Positions 25,480-34,033 of a stretch of DNA of 64,000 nucleotides are shown here, piece after piece; within the stretch, counting starts at the first letter, position 1; each line of letters starts with the position of its first letter. The DNA is from Rubrivivax sp. (GTDB lineage Bacteria; Pseudomonadota; Gammaproteobacteria; Burkholderiales; Burkholderiaceae_C): positions 1-64,000 of the forward strand of contig JAHBZS010000008.1 in the NCBI GenBank assembly GCA_019635285.1, read 5' to 3'. The position numbers and the translations under genes were made by a program. Below the pieces are notes generated by a model. The model ran no database searches and had not been told where the DNA came from. It saw only the letters and a program-made list of their open reading frames with translations.

Positions 25480-26385
25480 ATGGACCTGAAGCAGCTCGAG
25501 TACTTCGTGCACGTGGCCGAGTTCGGCAGCTTCACGCTGTCGTCGCGTTTCCTGCGCGTGGCGCAGCCGGCGCTGAGCCGGCAGGTGCGCGCGCTGGAGG
25601 TGGAGCTGCGGCAGACGCTGTTCCAGCGCAACGGCCGCGGCGTCACGCTCACCGAGCCCGGCAAGCGGCTGCTGGAGCATGCGCGCGGCATCCTGCAGCA
25701 GGTGGAGCGCGCGCGCCACGACCTGGAACAGCAGCGCGGCGCGGTCACCGGCCGGCTGGTCATCGGCCTGCCGCCGAGCGTCAGCCGCACGCTCACCGGG
25801 CCGCTGGTGCGCACCTTCCGCGAGCGCTTTCCCGAGGCCAGCTTCGGCGTCGTCGAGGGCCTGTCGGACCATCTGCTGGAATGGCTGGCGGTGGGCCGGG
25901 TGGACTTTGCGCTGGTCTACAGCGGCAGCGCACCGGCGTCGATCGAGCTGGCGGCGCTGCGCGTCGAGCCGATGTACCTGGTGGGCGCGCGATCGGCGCG
26001 CGCCGGCGCCAAGCTGGTCGGCCCGGCGGTCAGCCTGGAGCAGGTGGCTGCCGCCGAGCTGGTGATCCCGCCACGGCCGCATTCGATCCGCATGCTGCTC
26101 GATTCGACCCTGGCCGACGCGGGCCTGAAGGCGCGTGTCGCGCTGGAGATCGAAAGCGTGCCGACGATCCTGGACCTGGTGCAGCACGAAGGCTTCCACG
26201 CGGTGCTGACGCTGAACGCCATCCGCCGCAGCGGCAACGAGGCCGGCTTCCAGGCGCGGCCGATCGGCAAACCGCGCCTGGCCGCGACGCTGCGCCTGGC
26301 GACCTCGGCGCAGCGCCCGGGCGGGCCGTTGATGGAGCAGGCGATCGCGCTGGTCAGGGCGCTGGTGGCGGCGCACTGGGCGTGA
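25480..26385 (+). CDS. LysR family transcriptional regulator
   Basis: A 301-residue LysR-type regulator. The DNA-binding domain is MDLKQLEYFVHVAEFGSFTLSSRFLRVAQPALSRQVRALE with the LTEPGKRLLEHA linker, the CynR/Cbl-Nac-like form. The effector domain (about residues 90-295) begins RLVIGLPPSVSRTLTGPLV. It lies 36 bp after the Bug receptor gene on the same strand, suggesting co-transcription or control of that receptor. The last 32 bp overlap the end of the convergent MFS gene. Confidence 0.9.
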   Translation: MDLKQLEYFVHVAEFGSFTLSSRFLRVAQPALSRQVRALEVELRQTLFQRNGRGVTLTEPGKRLLEHARGILQQVERARHDLEQQRGAVTGRLVIGLPPSVSRTLTGPLVRTFRERFPEASFGVVEGLSDHLLEWLAVGRVDFALVYSGSAPASIELAALRVEPMYLVGARSARAGAKLVGPAVSLEQVAAAELVIPPRPHSIRMLLDSTLADAGLKARVALEIESVPTILDLVQHEGFHAVLTLNAIRRSGNEAGFQARPIGKPRLAATLRLATSAQRPGGPLMEQAIALVRALVAAHWA

Positions 26386-27586
26386 CCTCGCCCGGCGGCA
26401 GCCGCCGCTTCAACACGCCGAACAGGCCGAAGCACAGCGCCGCGCCGACGAGCAGCACGACGGCGAAGCAGATCGGCACGAACGCGTCGTCACGCGCGTC
26501 GTAGAGCCAGCCGGCCAGCGGCGGCGCCAGCGACAGCAGCACGAAGTACAGGCTGAAGAACACGCCCATGCCGAAGGCGCGGCGCTGCGGCGCCATCGCC
26601 TCGCCGGTCAGCGCCATGATCACACCGGCCGGCGCGCCGCCGGCCAGGCCGAAGACGAGGCTCAGCACCACCGCCCAGCCGGGTTCGCGCAGCAGCAGCA
26701 AGGCGCCGATGCCGACGACGGCGCACAGGTAGAACATCTGCGCGCCGCGGCCGCTGCGGTCGGCGATGCGGCCGCCGAGCACGCCGGAGACGATCATCGC
26801 CCAGCTCGCCAGGCTGATCACCGCCGCGGCCTGCGCCGGGCCGTAGCCGCCGGCCACCAGCACGCGCGGCGCGAAGCTCAGGTAAACGATGTAGGCGGCG
26901 TTGTACAGGCCCCAGCAGGTGGCGGCCACCAGCGTCAACAGCCATTCGCGGCGCGGCAGGCCCGCCGGCCCGGCCTGCGGTCGCACCAGCCCCGGCGGCG
27001 GCCGGTACAGCAGCCACAGCGCCGCGCCGGCGGCGGCGCTGTAGAGCGCGGCGACGCCGAACACCGCGGGCCAGCCGTGGTGCAGGTCGATCCACACCTG
27101 CCCAACCTGCGCCACCGCGATGCCCAGCGGCCAGCTCATCACCAGCACCCCCAGCGCGGTGGCCAGCTCCTTGCCGGCGAACCAGTCCGCGGTCATCTTC
27201 GTCAGGTAGATGGTGCCGAAGACGAAGCCGGCGCCACTGGCCAGCCGGCCCAGCGCCAGCTGGCCGAAGCCCTGGGCCAGCGCGGCGAGCGCGCCGCCGC
27301 CGGCCATGCAGAAGAAGGCCAGGCTGACCAGCTGGCGGTCGCCGACGAAGCGCCCCAGCATGCCCGCCGGCAGCGCCAGCAGCAGGCCGGGCAGCGTGAA
27401 CAGCCCGATCAGCGTGCCGATCTGGGCGTAGCTGAACCCGAGCGCCGAGACCAGCGAATCGGACACCGACCCCAGCGTCTGGAACTGGAAACCCAGCGCG
27501 GCGCGGCAGGCGAACAGCAGGCCGAGGATCCACCAGCGTGTCGCGCTGGCGGGGTGGGCGATCACGGTGCCGGTGCTCAAGGACAC
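26354..27586 (-). CDS. MFS transporter (CynX/NimT-like)
   Basis: A 410-residue major facilitator with twelve hydrophobic segments. The N-terminal half carries GFQFQTLGSVSDSLVSALGFSYAQIGTLIGLFTLPGLLLALPAGMLGRFVGDRQ, the A-motif region, and the second half GGRIADRSGRGAQMFYL. This arrangement, with an aromatic-rich first helix, resembles the CynX/NimT group that exports or imports small anions. Substrate not determinable. The upstream region faces the DUF962 gene across about 140 bp. Confidence 0.85.
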   Translation of the reverse strand: MSLSTGTVIAHPASATRWWILGLLFACRAALGFQFQTLGSVSDSLVSALGFSYAQIGTLIGLFTLPGLLLALPAGMLGRFVGDRQLVSLAFFCMAGGGALAALAQGFGQLALGRLASGAGFVFGTIYLTKMTADWFAGKELATALGVLVMSWPLGIAVAQVGQVWIDLHHGWPAVFGVAALYSAAAGAALWLLYRPPPGLVRPQAGPAGLPRREWLLTLVAATCWGLYNAAYIVYLSFAPRVLVAGGYGPAQAAAVISLASWAMIVSGVLGGRIADRSGRGAQMFYLCAVVGIGALLLLREPGWAVVLSLVFGLAGGAPAGVIMALTGEAMAPQRRAFGMGVFFSLYFVLLSLAPPLAGWLYDARDDAFVPICFAVVLLVGAALCFGLFGVLKRRLPPGEVTPSAPPPAP

Positions 27587-27725
27587 CCCGCGCGGTCGCG
27601 GCGATGCGGCCCATGCCGCGCAATCGACGACGTCATCCGGAAACTGGTCTTGTAGGGCTCCAGCGTCGATTATTGAGGCGGCTCTCCCGAACCGAGGTTC
27701 AGGTTTCCACCACTGGTCGGCGAAC

Positions 27726-28055
27726 TCAGAAAGGGATCTTGCCGGTCCAGATGTCCTTGTACATGACCCAGTCGCCCATCAGGCTGTACAGCGGGCGCTT
27801 GAAGGTGGCCGGCCGGTTCTTCTCGAACACGAAGTGGCCCGCCCAGGCAAAGCCGTAGCCGCACAGCAGCGCCAGCAGCAGGTACTGCGGGTGGCCGGTG
27901 GCCACCCGCATCGCCAGGCACACCAGCACCAGGGTCGAACCCACGAAATGCAGCCGCCGGCAGCTGCGGTTGCGGTGCTCACCCAGGTAGTATGGATAGA
28001 ACGCGGCGAAGGTCTTCAGGGCCCGCAGATCGGTGCCCGGGGTGCTGGTGCTCAT
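27726..28055 (-). CDS. Mpo1-like / DUF962 family membrane protein
   Basis: A 109-residue membrane protein of the DUF962/Mpo1 (YGL010w) family, whose yeast member is a dioxygenase in alpha-oxidation of 2-hydroxy fatty acids. Conserved histidines are visible in YYLGEHRNRSCRRLHFVGS and WAGHFVFEKNRPATFKRPLYSLMGDWVMY, the latter holding the HxxxEKNRPA signature. Two hydrophobic hairpins lie between them. Length is that of the short bacterial members. Enzymatic activity in bacteria is an inference from the yeast family. Confidence 0.88.
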   Translation of the reverse strand: MSTSTPGTDLRALKTFAAFYPYYLGEHRNRSCRRLHFVGSTLVLVCLAMRVATGHPQYLLLALLCGYGFAWAGHFVFEKNRPATFKRPLYSLMGDWVMYKDIWTGKIPF

Positions 28056-28157
28056 GGCACATCCTTCTTGTGGGAATCGGCATTGTCCATCGGGCGACCG
28101 TGGCCCTGAGTGCAGCGCCGTGGGCGCAGAATCACGAACCTTGTTTCGGGGATCAGC

Positions 28158-28991
28158 GTGCGCGTAGAAGCGGCTTCGACAGCGATGGGCCAGCCCGCGC
28201 CCGGCGGCGGCGTGGCGTCCGACGGCGCAGCTGCGGCGCCCGCCGTCGCAGCGCCGAGGCGCCCGGTTGAGCCGACCCTGCAGTGGCGCGAAGGCGTGCC
28301 CTGGTCGGCGCGCTTCGACGATCGCTATTTCTCGTCCGACGCGGGCCTGGACGAGACGTGCCACGTCTTCCTGCACGGCAACCGGCTGCCCGAGCGCTTT
28401 GCGGCGCTGCGGGCCGGGGATGTCTTCCGTGTGGGCGAGACCGGCTTCGGCACGGGGCTCAACTTCCTGGGCTGCCGGCGGCTGTTCGAGCGGTGCGCGC
28501 CGGCCGGCGCACGGCTGGTCTTCCGCAGCGTCGAGGCCTGGCCGCTGGCGCCGCAGGAGCTGCGTGCGGCGCTGGCGCTGTGGCTGACGCTGCAGCAGGC
28601 GGCCGGCGAACTGCTCGGCCGCTGGCCGCCGGCGCCGGGGCAGGCCATCGACTTCGGCGCGGTACGCCTCGAGCTCGACCTCGCCGACGTGGCCGACGCC
28701 TTGCCGACCTGGCCCGAGGCGCAGATCGACGCCTGGTTCCTGGACGGCTTTGCGCCGGCGAAGAATCCGCAGATGTGGAGCGACGCGGTGCTGGCGCAGG
28801 TGGCGCGCGCGTCGCGGCCGGGTGCCACCGTGGCCACCTACACCAGCGCGGGCCATGTCCGGCGGGGGCTGCAGGCGGTGGGCTTCACGATGCGCCGCGT
28901 GCCCGGCCACGGCCGCAAGCGCGAGATGCTGACCGGTGAGCGCGCGCCGGGGAGTCTGGGCGGCAAACCTCGGCTGACGCGTGGAGGCTGA
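28158..28991 (+). CDS. mnmD: tRNA (mnm5s2U34) methyltransferase domain protein (MnmD)
   Basis: A protein of about 277 residues with only the methyltransferase half of MnmC. It would convert nm5s2U to mnm5s2U at the wobble position of tRNA using SAM. The family opening TLQWREGVPWSARFDDRYFSSDAGLDETCHVFLHGN is present, with GETGFGTGLNFL as SAM loop and WFLDGFAPAKNPQMW as the catalytic D-G-F-A-P-x-K-N-P motif. The FAD-oxidase half of the bifunctional MnmC is absent. A GTG start at 28158 is chosen for its GGGGA upstream; starts at 28110 or 28185 are possible because the first 40 residues are low-complexity. Confidence 0.85.
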   Translation: MRVEAASTAMGQPAPGGGVASDGAAAAPAVAAPRRPVEPTLQWREGVPWSARFDDRYFSSDAGLDETCHVFLHGNRLPERFAALRAGDVFRVGETGFGTGLNFLGCRRLFERCAPAGARLVFRSVEAWPLAPQELRAALALWLTLQQAAGELLGRWPPAPGQAIDFGAVRLELDLADVADALPTWPEAQIDAWFLDGFAPAKNPQMWSDAVLAQVARASRPGATVATYTSAGHVRRGLQAVGFTMRRVPGHGRKREMLTGERAPGSLGGKPRLTRGG

Positions 28992-29140
28992 TTCGGGATG
29001 CAGGCAAGGCGCAGCGCGCAGCCCGGGCTCGCCGCCCGGGCCAGCGCTGAAACGCGGCATGCGCGCGAAATAGCCCCAACCGAATGGCCGAGGTGCCTTG
29101 GCCACCTCGGTGCGGGTGCCGAAGGCTGCCACCCAGGCTC

Positions 29141-29716
29141 CTAGGTCGCCAGCAGGTTGAAGGCCAGGCCGGCCAGCGCGCCGACGCCCAGGCCGACGAC
29201 CACCTCGCGCGGCGTGTGGCGGCGCAGTTGCAGGCGCGACCAGCCGACGGCCAGCGCCAGCAGCGCCACACCGGCCACGGCCGGCAGCACGGGCCACAGC
29301 AGCGCCGCGGCATAGCTGGCGAAGGCGCAATGCAGCGACAGCTTCATGCGCCGGCGCAGCGCCAGCGCGGCCAGCACGATCAGCGCCGAACTGGCGAGCC
29401 CGGCCGCCAGCACCAGCGAGCGCGCTCCCAGCCCCAGGGCGGCGGCCGCGGCCAGCAGCGCGCCGACGAGCAACAGGTTCAGGTGCAGGCGTTCCGCCGG
29501 CTGCGATGCATCCATGTGCAACCAGCGCCTGGCGCGCACCTGGCGCAGGCTGTACAGCCCGACCAGCAGGGCGACCGCCACCGCAGCCGCAGCGGCCAGC
29601 CAGGTGTCGCGCGCCGGTGAGCCGCGCAGCCGCGCGGCCAGCGTCACGGCCACCGGCATCAGCAGCGCCGGGTGGCCGACGAGGGACAGCACGCGGGCGG
29701 TGGTGGTGGATCTCAT
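29141..29716 (-). CDS. PAP2 superfamily phosphatase (membrane)
   Basis: A 191-residue membrane protein with the PAP2 phosphatase signature split as usual. RRRMKLSLHCAFASYAAALL holds the Lys/His segment, and WSRLQLRRHTPREVVVGLGVGALAG holds the SRxxLRRHTxxEVVxG part with the catalytic His. Five or six hydrophobic helices surround the motifs. Family members dephosphorylate lipid phosphates such as undecaprenyl pyrophosphate or phosphatidic acid; the substrate here is unknown. The usual PSGH motif is reduced to LSLH, as in the 'phosphatase PAP2 family' variants. Confidence 0.78.
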   Translation of the reverse strand: MRSTTTARVLSLVGHPALLMPVAVTLAARLRGSPARDTWLAAAAAVAVALLVGLYSLRQVRARRWLHMDASQPAERLHLNLLLVGALLAAAAALGLGARSLVLAAGLASSALIVLAALALRRRMKLSLHCAFASYAAALLWPVLPAVAGVALLALAVGWSRLQLRRHTPREVVVGLGVGALAGLAFNLLAT

Positions 29717-29756
29717 CGGTGGCGCGCCCCGCGGCAGCCGCGGGGCACGGGGGTCG

Positions 29757-30170
29757 TCAGCGTTGGCCCTGCGCGGTGTCGAAGGCCGGGTCCAGCGGCA
29801 CCTGCAGGCCCGTGGCCAGGTGGTTGGTGCGCGCGGCCAGCGCGACGAGGGCCAGCAACTCGGCGTGTTGCGCGTCCGTCATGCCCTTGGCGCGCGCCGC
29901 CGCGGTGTGCGAATGCACGCAATAGCCGCAGGCGTTGGCGATGGACACGGCGATGTAGACCATCTCCTTGGTCAGCGGGTCGATCTGCGTGGGCGAGGCC
30001 ATCAGCGCCTTGACGTCGGCCCAGGTGCGTTCCAGCAGCGTCGGGTCGAAGGCCAGCGCGCGCCACAGGTTGTTGACGAAGTCGGTGCGGCGCGTGCGGC
30101 GGATGTCGTCGAAGACCGCCTTGACGCGCGGGTCGGCTTCGGGGTCTGCGGGGACGGGAGCGGTGGCCAT
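29757..30170 (-). CDS. Carboxymuconolactone decarboxylase/AhpD family protein
   Basis: A 137-residue all-helical protein of the CMD/AhpD family. The redox motif CGYCVHSH (about residues 81-88) is complete, with the downstream conserved His, so it is more likely an AhpD-like alkylhydroperoxidase or thiol-redox protein than the decarboxylase PcaC. The segment LTKEMVYIAVSIANACGYCVHSHTAAARAKGMTDAQHAEL is the family core. It precedes the PAP2 gene by 40 bp and follows a small membrane-protein gene on the same strand, suggesting a short operon. Confidence 0.85.
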   Translation of the reverse strand: MATAPVPADPEADPRVKAVFDDIRRTRRTDFVNNLWRALAFDPTLLERTWADVKALMASPTQIDPLTKEMVYIAVSIANACGYCVHSHTAAARAKGMTDAQHAELLALVALAARTNHLATGLQVPLDPAFDTAQGQR

Positions 30171-30188
30171 GGGTCGTTGCGGTGGACG

Positions 30189-30611
30189 CTACAGCCTGAA
30201 GGTCGTCAGACTCCAGACGATGAGGACGAGCTGCAGCAGGTTGATCAGGATGGCCGTGGCGTGCACGCGGCGAAACCGGCGCACGGCGTCGTCGCGGCTG
30301 GACGGGATTTCGGCGCGCAGCTGGTCCATCGCGGACAGGACCTTGCGGCGCAGCACGGCCGCCGCCAGCGCGATCGCCGCCGCGCCGAGCGCGAACGCGG
30401 CGCGACCCCACAGCGCATAGCTGGCGGCTGCGGGAATCGCGACCCCCATCGCCGCCAGGTAGCTGGTGTTGAAGAAGCCGCGGATGAAGCGCGCGTCCAC
30501 CGGCGTGTCGTGCTTCAGGATCAGCAGCGGCAGCGAGCCCATCATGAAGTAGGCGGTGGTGACGAGCAGCGCCACGGTGAAGAACAGCGCGAAATAGACG
30601 ACCGGCGACAT
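30189..30611 (-). CDS. Hypothetical four-helix membrane protein
   Basis: A protein of 140 residues with four hydrophobic helices (about 5-30, 48-66, 70-88 and 115-137), an arginine-rich loop (RRKVLSAMDQLRAE) and a C-terminal RRFRRVHATAILINLLQLVLIVWSLTTF. The pattern resembles DUF1772/DUF4149-type membrane proteins, in which a His-containing last helix follows a basic loop, but I cannot assign a family. The start is placed at 30611 where the hydrophobic N-terminus begins. It is encoded 18 bp upstream of the AhpD-like gene on the same strand. Confidence 0.65.
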   Translation of the reverse strand: MSPVVYFALFFTVALLVTTAYFMMGSLPLLILKHDTPVDARFIRGFFNTSYLAAMGVAIPAAASYALWGRAAFALGAAAIALAAAVLRRKVLSAMDQLRAEIPSSRDDAVRRFRRVHATAILINLLQLVLIVWSLTTFRL

Positions 30612-30743
30612 GGTCCGCCGGCTAGGCCGCGCCGTGCGCCCCGACGGACGCGGGACCACGGCCGGCCGCCTGGGCGAAGGCCTGTCCGGGCGCGGCCGCC
30701 AGGCGCCCGGGGCGCATGTGCGCGCGGTCTTCGACGCCGTGCA

Positions 30744-31547
30744 TCAGCGCCCCAGCGCGACGCGCAGGCCGGCCAGCACGGCATCCGGCGCCTCGGCCAT
30801 CAGGTGGTGGCCGCTGGCCACGTTCACCACCTGCGCCTTCAGCGCCGCGACCAGTTCCTTGGTGGCCTTCGGCGGTGTCATCTGGTCGCGCGTGCCGGTG
30901 ATCAGCGTGGTCGGGCAGCTCACCTTGGCCATCGCCGCGGCGCCGCCCGCGTAGGCGTCGCACAGCCGGAAGTCGTGCTCGAACAGGTTCAGGTCCTTCG
31001 ACAGCGCCTGCTGGTTGCGCATCAGCGCGCGGTTGCTGCCGTGCACCCACATGCCTGGGCCGGGATAGCTGGGCTTGCTGGCCAGCGTGCTGATGGACAG
31101 CGCGTTGACCATGTCGATGGCCGTCGACGGCGCGTCGCGCGCGGTGCCCAGCAGCGCGTCGCTGACCTTCATCGGGTAGGCCGCGCCCAGCAGCACCAGC
31201 CTCGTGATGCGTTCGGGCGCGCGTGCCGCGGCCTCCAGCGCGATCAGCGTGCCCATGCTGTGGCCGACCAGCGTGGCCTGCGGCGCGCCGGCGGCGCTCA
31301 TCAGCGCCAGCGTCCAGTCGGCCAGCGCCTCGACGCTGGCCAGCGGCGGCCCGTCGCTGCGGCCGTGGCCGGGCTGGTTGACGGCCAGCACGCCGAAGCC
31401 GTGGTGCGCGCACCAGCGTGCCAGCAGCGTCCAGCCGCTGTGGTCGTTGAGCGCACCGTGGATGAAAACCACGCAGGGCAGGGCCGCGTCAAAGGGCTTG
31501 CCGCCGGTGTAGGCATAGGCCGTGCGGCCGTCGACTTGGAACTTCAT
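30744..31547 (-). CDS. Alpha/beta hydrolase
   Basis: A 267-residue alpha/beta-fold hydrolase. The oxyanion region is VVFIHGALNDHSGW, the nucleophile elbow GHSMGTLIAL, the acid TGTRDQMTPPK and the base His in VASGHHLMAEAPD, so the triad is complete. There is no signal peptide. It resembles the MhpC/PcaD-like cytosolic esterases. Its start codon overlaps the metY stop by 4 bases (ATGA), so it is translated together with that gene. In some bacteria homoserine acetyltransferase sits in this position, but this protein lacks its length and lid. Confidence 0.85.
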   Translation of the reverse strand: MKFQVDGRTAYAYTGGKPFDAALPCVVFIHGALNDHSGWTLLARWCAHHGFGVLAVNQPGHGRSDGPPLASVEALADWTLALMSAAGAPQATLVGHSMGTLIALEAAARAPERITRLVLLGAAYPMKVSDALLGTARDAPSTAIDMVNALSISTLASKPSYPGPGMWVHGSNRALMRNQQALSKDLNLFEHDFRLCDAYAGGAAAMAKVSCPTTLITGTRDQMTPPKATKELVAALKAQVVNVASGHHLMAEAPDAVLAGLRVALGR

Positions 31548-32842
31548 GCCGCCTTCTCCGCGGCGCGCAGCGCGCGCTTCAGGTCGTCGATCAGGTCGTC
31601 CGCCTCTTCCAGGCCGATGCTCAGGCGGATGGTGCCGGGGCCGATGCCGGCCTGCCGCAGCGCCGCGTCGTCCATGCGGAAGTGCGTGGTGCTGGCGGGG
31701 TGGATGACCAGCGACCGGCAGTCGCCGACGTTGGCCAGGTGGCTGAAGAGCTTCAGCGCCTCGATGAAAGCCACGCCCTGCTGGCGGCTGCCCTTCAGGT
31801 CGAAGCTGAACACCGCGCCGCAGCCGCGCGGCAGCAGCTTCTTGGCCAGCGCCTGGCTCGGGTGGCCGTCGAGTTCGGGGTAGCCGACGCTGGCCACCAT
31901 TGGCTGGCGGCTCAGGAACTGCACCACCTTGCGCGTGTTGGCCACGTGCCGCTCCATGCGCAGCGGCAGGGTTTCGATGCCCTGCAGGATCAGCCACGCG
32001 GTGTGCGGGCTCATGCAGGCGCCGAAGTCGCGCAGGCCTTCGCGGCGCGCGCGCAGCAAGAAGGCGCCCACCGTGCTTTCTTCGCTGAACACCATGCCGT
32101 GGAAGCCGTCGTAGGGCTCGGTCAGCTCGGGGAAGCGGCCGCTGCGGTCCCAGTCGAAGCGGCCGCTGTCCACCAGCAGCCCGCCGATCACCGTGCCGTG
32201 GCCGCCCAGGAACTTGGTGGCCGAGTGGTAGACCAGGTCGGCGCCCAGTTCCATCGGCTTCATCAGCCAGGGTGTCGTGAAGGTGCTGTCCACCAGCAGC
32301 GGCAGGCCGGCGTCGTGCGCGATGGCGCTGACGGTGGGGATGTCCAGCACGTCCAGCCCGGGGTTGCCCAGCGTCTCGCCGAACAGCAGCCGGGTCTCGG
32401 GGCGGATGGCGCGGCGCCAGCCGTCGATGTCGCCGGGCTTGACGAAGGTGGTGGCGACGCCGAAGCGCTTGAGCGTGTAGTGCAGCAGGTTGTGGCTGCC
32501 GCCGTAGAGCGCGCTGCTGGCGACGATGTGCGACCCCGCCCCGGCCAGCGTGCTGATGGCCAGGTGCAGCGCCGCCTGCCCGCTGGCCACGGCGATGGCG
32601 CCGCTGCCGCCTTCGAGCGCGGCGATGCGCTCCTCAAGCACCGCATTGGTGGGATTGCTGATGCGGCTGTAGACGTGGCCCGAGCGCTCCATGTTGAACA
32701 GGCTGGCGGCGTGCTCGCTGTTCTCGAAGACGAAGCTGGTGCTCAGGTGCAGCGGCACCGCACGGGCGCCGGTGGTGGGGTCGGGCACGGCGCCGGCGTG
32801 CAGCGCCAGCGTGTCGAAGCCGGGGTCGGCGTATCCGGGCAT
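31544..32842 (-). CDS. metY: O-acetylhomoserine aminocarboxypropyltransferase (sulfhydrylase)
   Basis: A 432-residue PLP enzyme of the Cys/Met metabolism family matching O-acetylhomoserine sulfhydrylase. It makes homocysteine from O-acetylhomoserine and sulfide. The Schiff-base Lys lies in YHSATKFLGGHGT, the phosphate-binding motif is VYSRISNPTNAVLEERIAALEGG, and the family opening GFDTLALHAGAVPDPTTGARAVPLHLSTSFVF is clear. The start MPGYADPGFD fits relatives better than the ATG 10 codons upstream. The shorter O-succinylhomoserine enzyme MetZ is the main alternative; the extra length and IRPETRLLFGETLGNPG favour MetY. Confidence 0.9.
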   Translation of the reverse strand: MPGYADPGFDTLALHAGAVPDPTTGARAVPLHLSTSFVFENSEHAASLFNMERSGHVYSRISNPTNAVLEERIAALEGGSGAIAVASGQAALHLAISTLAGAGSHIVASSALYGGSHNLLHYTLKRFGVATTFVKPGDIDGWRRAIRPETRLLFGETLGNPGLDVLDIPTVSAIAHDAGLPLLVDSTFTTPWLMKPMELGADLVYHSATKFLGGHGTVIGGLLVDSGRFDWDRSGRFPELTEPYDGFHGMVFSEESTVGAFLLRARREGLRDFGACMSPHTAWLILQGIETLPLRMERHVANTRKVVQFLSRQPMVASVGYPELDGHPSQALAKKLLPRGCGAVFSFDLKGSRQQGVAFIEALKLFSHLANVGDCRSLVIHPASTTHFRMDDAALRQAGIGPGTIRLSIGLEEADDLIDDLKRALRAAEKAA

Positions 32843-32966
32843 GGTGGTCTCGTGAAGATGGTCGCAGTGCATTGTGGCGCGTACGCCGCCCGGGCAGGGC
32901 GGTGCTCAAGGCGGGGCTGCGGCGGGCCGATATGCCGGGCTGCCACCCGTGCTTGCCGCCGTCCCC

Positions 32967-33959
32967 ATGCCTGAAGAACCCACTCCCCCAAGCACGCCGC
33001 CCGCCGAGCCGGAGGCCTTGCCCGGCTGGGGCCCCTGGACCCCCGGGGTGCGGCTGATGCGGCGGATGTCGCCGGGGCTGCGGCTGGCCTTGTCGCCAGC
33101 GCTGGTGCTGCTGCCCATCCTGCCGTGGCTGCTGCCCGCCGCACGCCTGTGGCAGGCCTGGGTGCCGCTGCTGGTGCTGGCGCTGTACGGCGGGGTCTGC
33201 GCCGTGCTCGCGGCACGCGAGGACACGCCGGCGCTGGCCTTGGCCGCGGCGCCGGCGTCCCCGGCCGCCCCGGTGGCTGCGCCGCCACGGGCCGAAGCGC
33301 CGCCCGCCGCGCCCGAGCCCCCGGCGGAGCCGCCGGCACCCGAAGCGCAGATGGAGCCGGAGCCCGCATCCGAGCCGGAGGCGGAGCCCGAGCCTGCACC
33401 CGAGCCGGCCGGCAGCCTGCCGGACCCGGACGACTTTCGCGTCGGCCATGCCGAACTGCGTGGCGCCACCGACGAGATCGCGCGGCGCGTGGTCGGCGCC
33501 AGCGGCCTGCTGGACGCCAGTGCCAAGGCGGCCGCCGACGCCTTGGCCGACATCGAGGCGCTGCACGACGAAGACCGGCACGCGCGCAAGCTGCTGTCGG
33601 CGCTGCGCGGCCGGGTGCTGCAGCTGGAGCAGCGCAGCCATGCGCTCGTGCGCGAGGCGCAGCAGTCGGCGCCCGGCGATGACGGCGCCTCGCCGCTGCA
33701 CAAGCAGCTGCAGGCGGTGGAAGCGTTGCTGCTGCACGTGCACCAGCTGGCCGAACGCCTGGGCGCTGCCGAGCACACCCACGGCGCGCGCCTGGAATCG
33801 CTGCGGCGCAGCGTCGAGCGCGTCGACGGCTACGCCGAGCGCGGCCTGCGCGAAGCGCAGCAGATCATGCAGCTGACGCGCCGCGTCTTCAGCACGCTGG
33901 ACGCCGCCGAGCAGGACCTGAAGCGGGTCGAAGCCGGCGGCGGCGCGGCCGGCGCCTAA
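32967..33959 (+). CDS. Hypothetical protein: two TM helices, Pro/Glu linker, coiled coil
   Basis: A protein of 330 residues with no family I recognise. Two hydrophobic helices (about residues 40-56 and 60-80) anchor it, leaving the rest on one side. Residues about 92-150 are a Pro/Ala/Glu-rich linker with many E-P-E and P-A-P repeats. Residues about 158-325 are a long amphipathic coiled coil (ALADIEALHDEDRHARKLLSALRGRVLQLEQRSHALV) with an ending like that of chemoreceptor or TolA-like stalks. The gene lies 74 bp upstream of aroC and may be co-transcribed. A spanning or scaffold role in the envelope is inferred from architecture alone. Confidence 0.7.
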   Translation: MPEEPTPPSTPPAEPEALPGWGPWTPGVRLMRRMSPGLRLALSPALVLLPILPWLLPAARLWQAWVPLLVLALYGGVCAVLAAREDTPALALAAAPASPAAPVAAPPRAEAPPAAPEPPAEPPAPEAQMEPEPASEPEAEPEPAPEPAGSLPDPDDFRVGHAELRGATDEIARRVVGASGLLDASAKAAADALADIEALHDEDRHARKLLSALRGRVLQLEQRSHALVREAQQSAPGDDGASPLHKQLQAVEALLLHVHQLAERLGAAEHTHGARLESLRRSVERVDGYAERGLREAQQIMQLTRRVFSTLDAAEQDLKRVEAGGGAAGA

Positions 33960-34033
33960 GCGCGGCGGCGCGCGTCGCAGCCTTGCGCGGCCAGCGTCCG
34001 CGCCGGTGCGGCCGGCGCTCCTAGAATCGGCGC

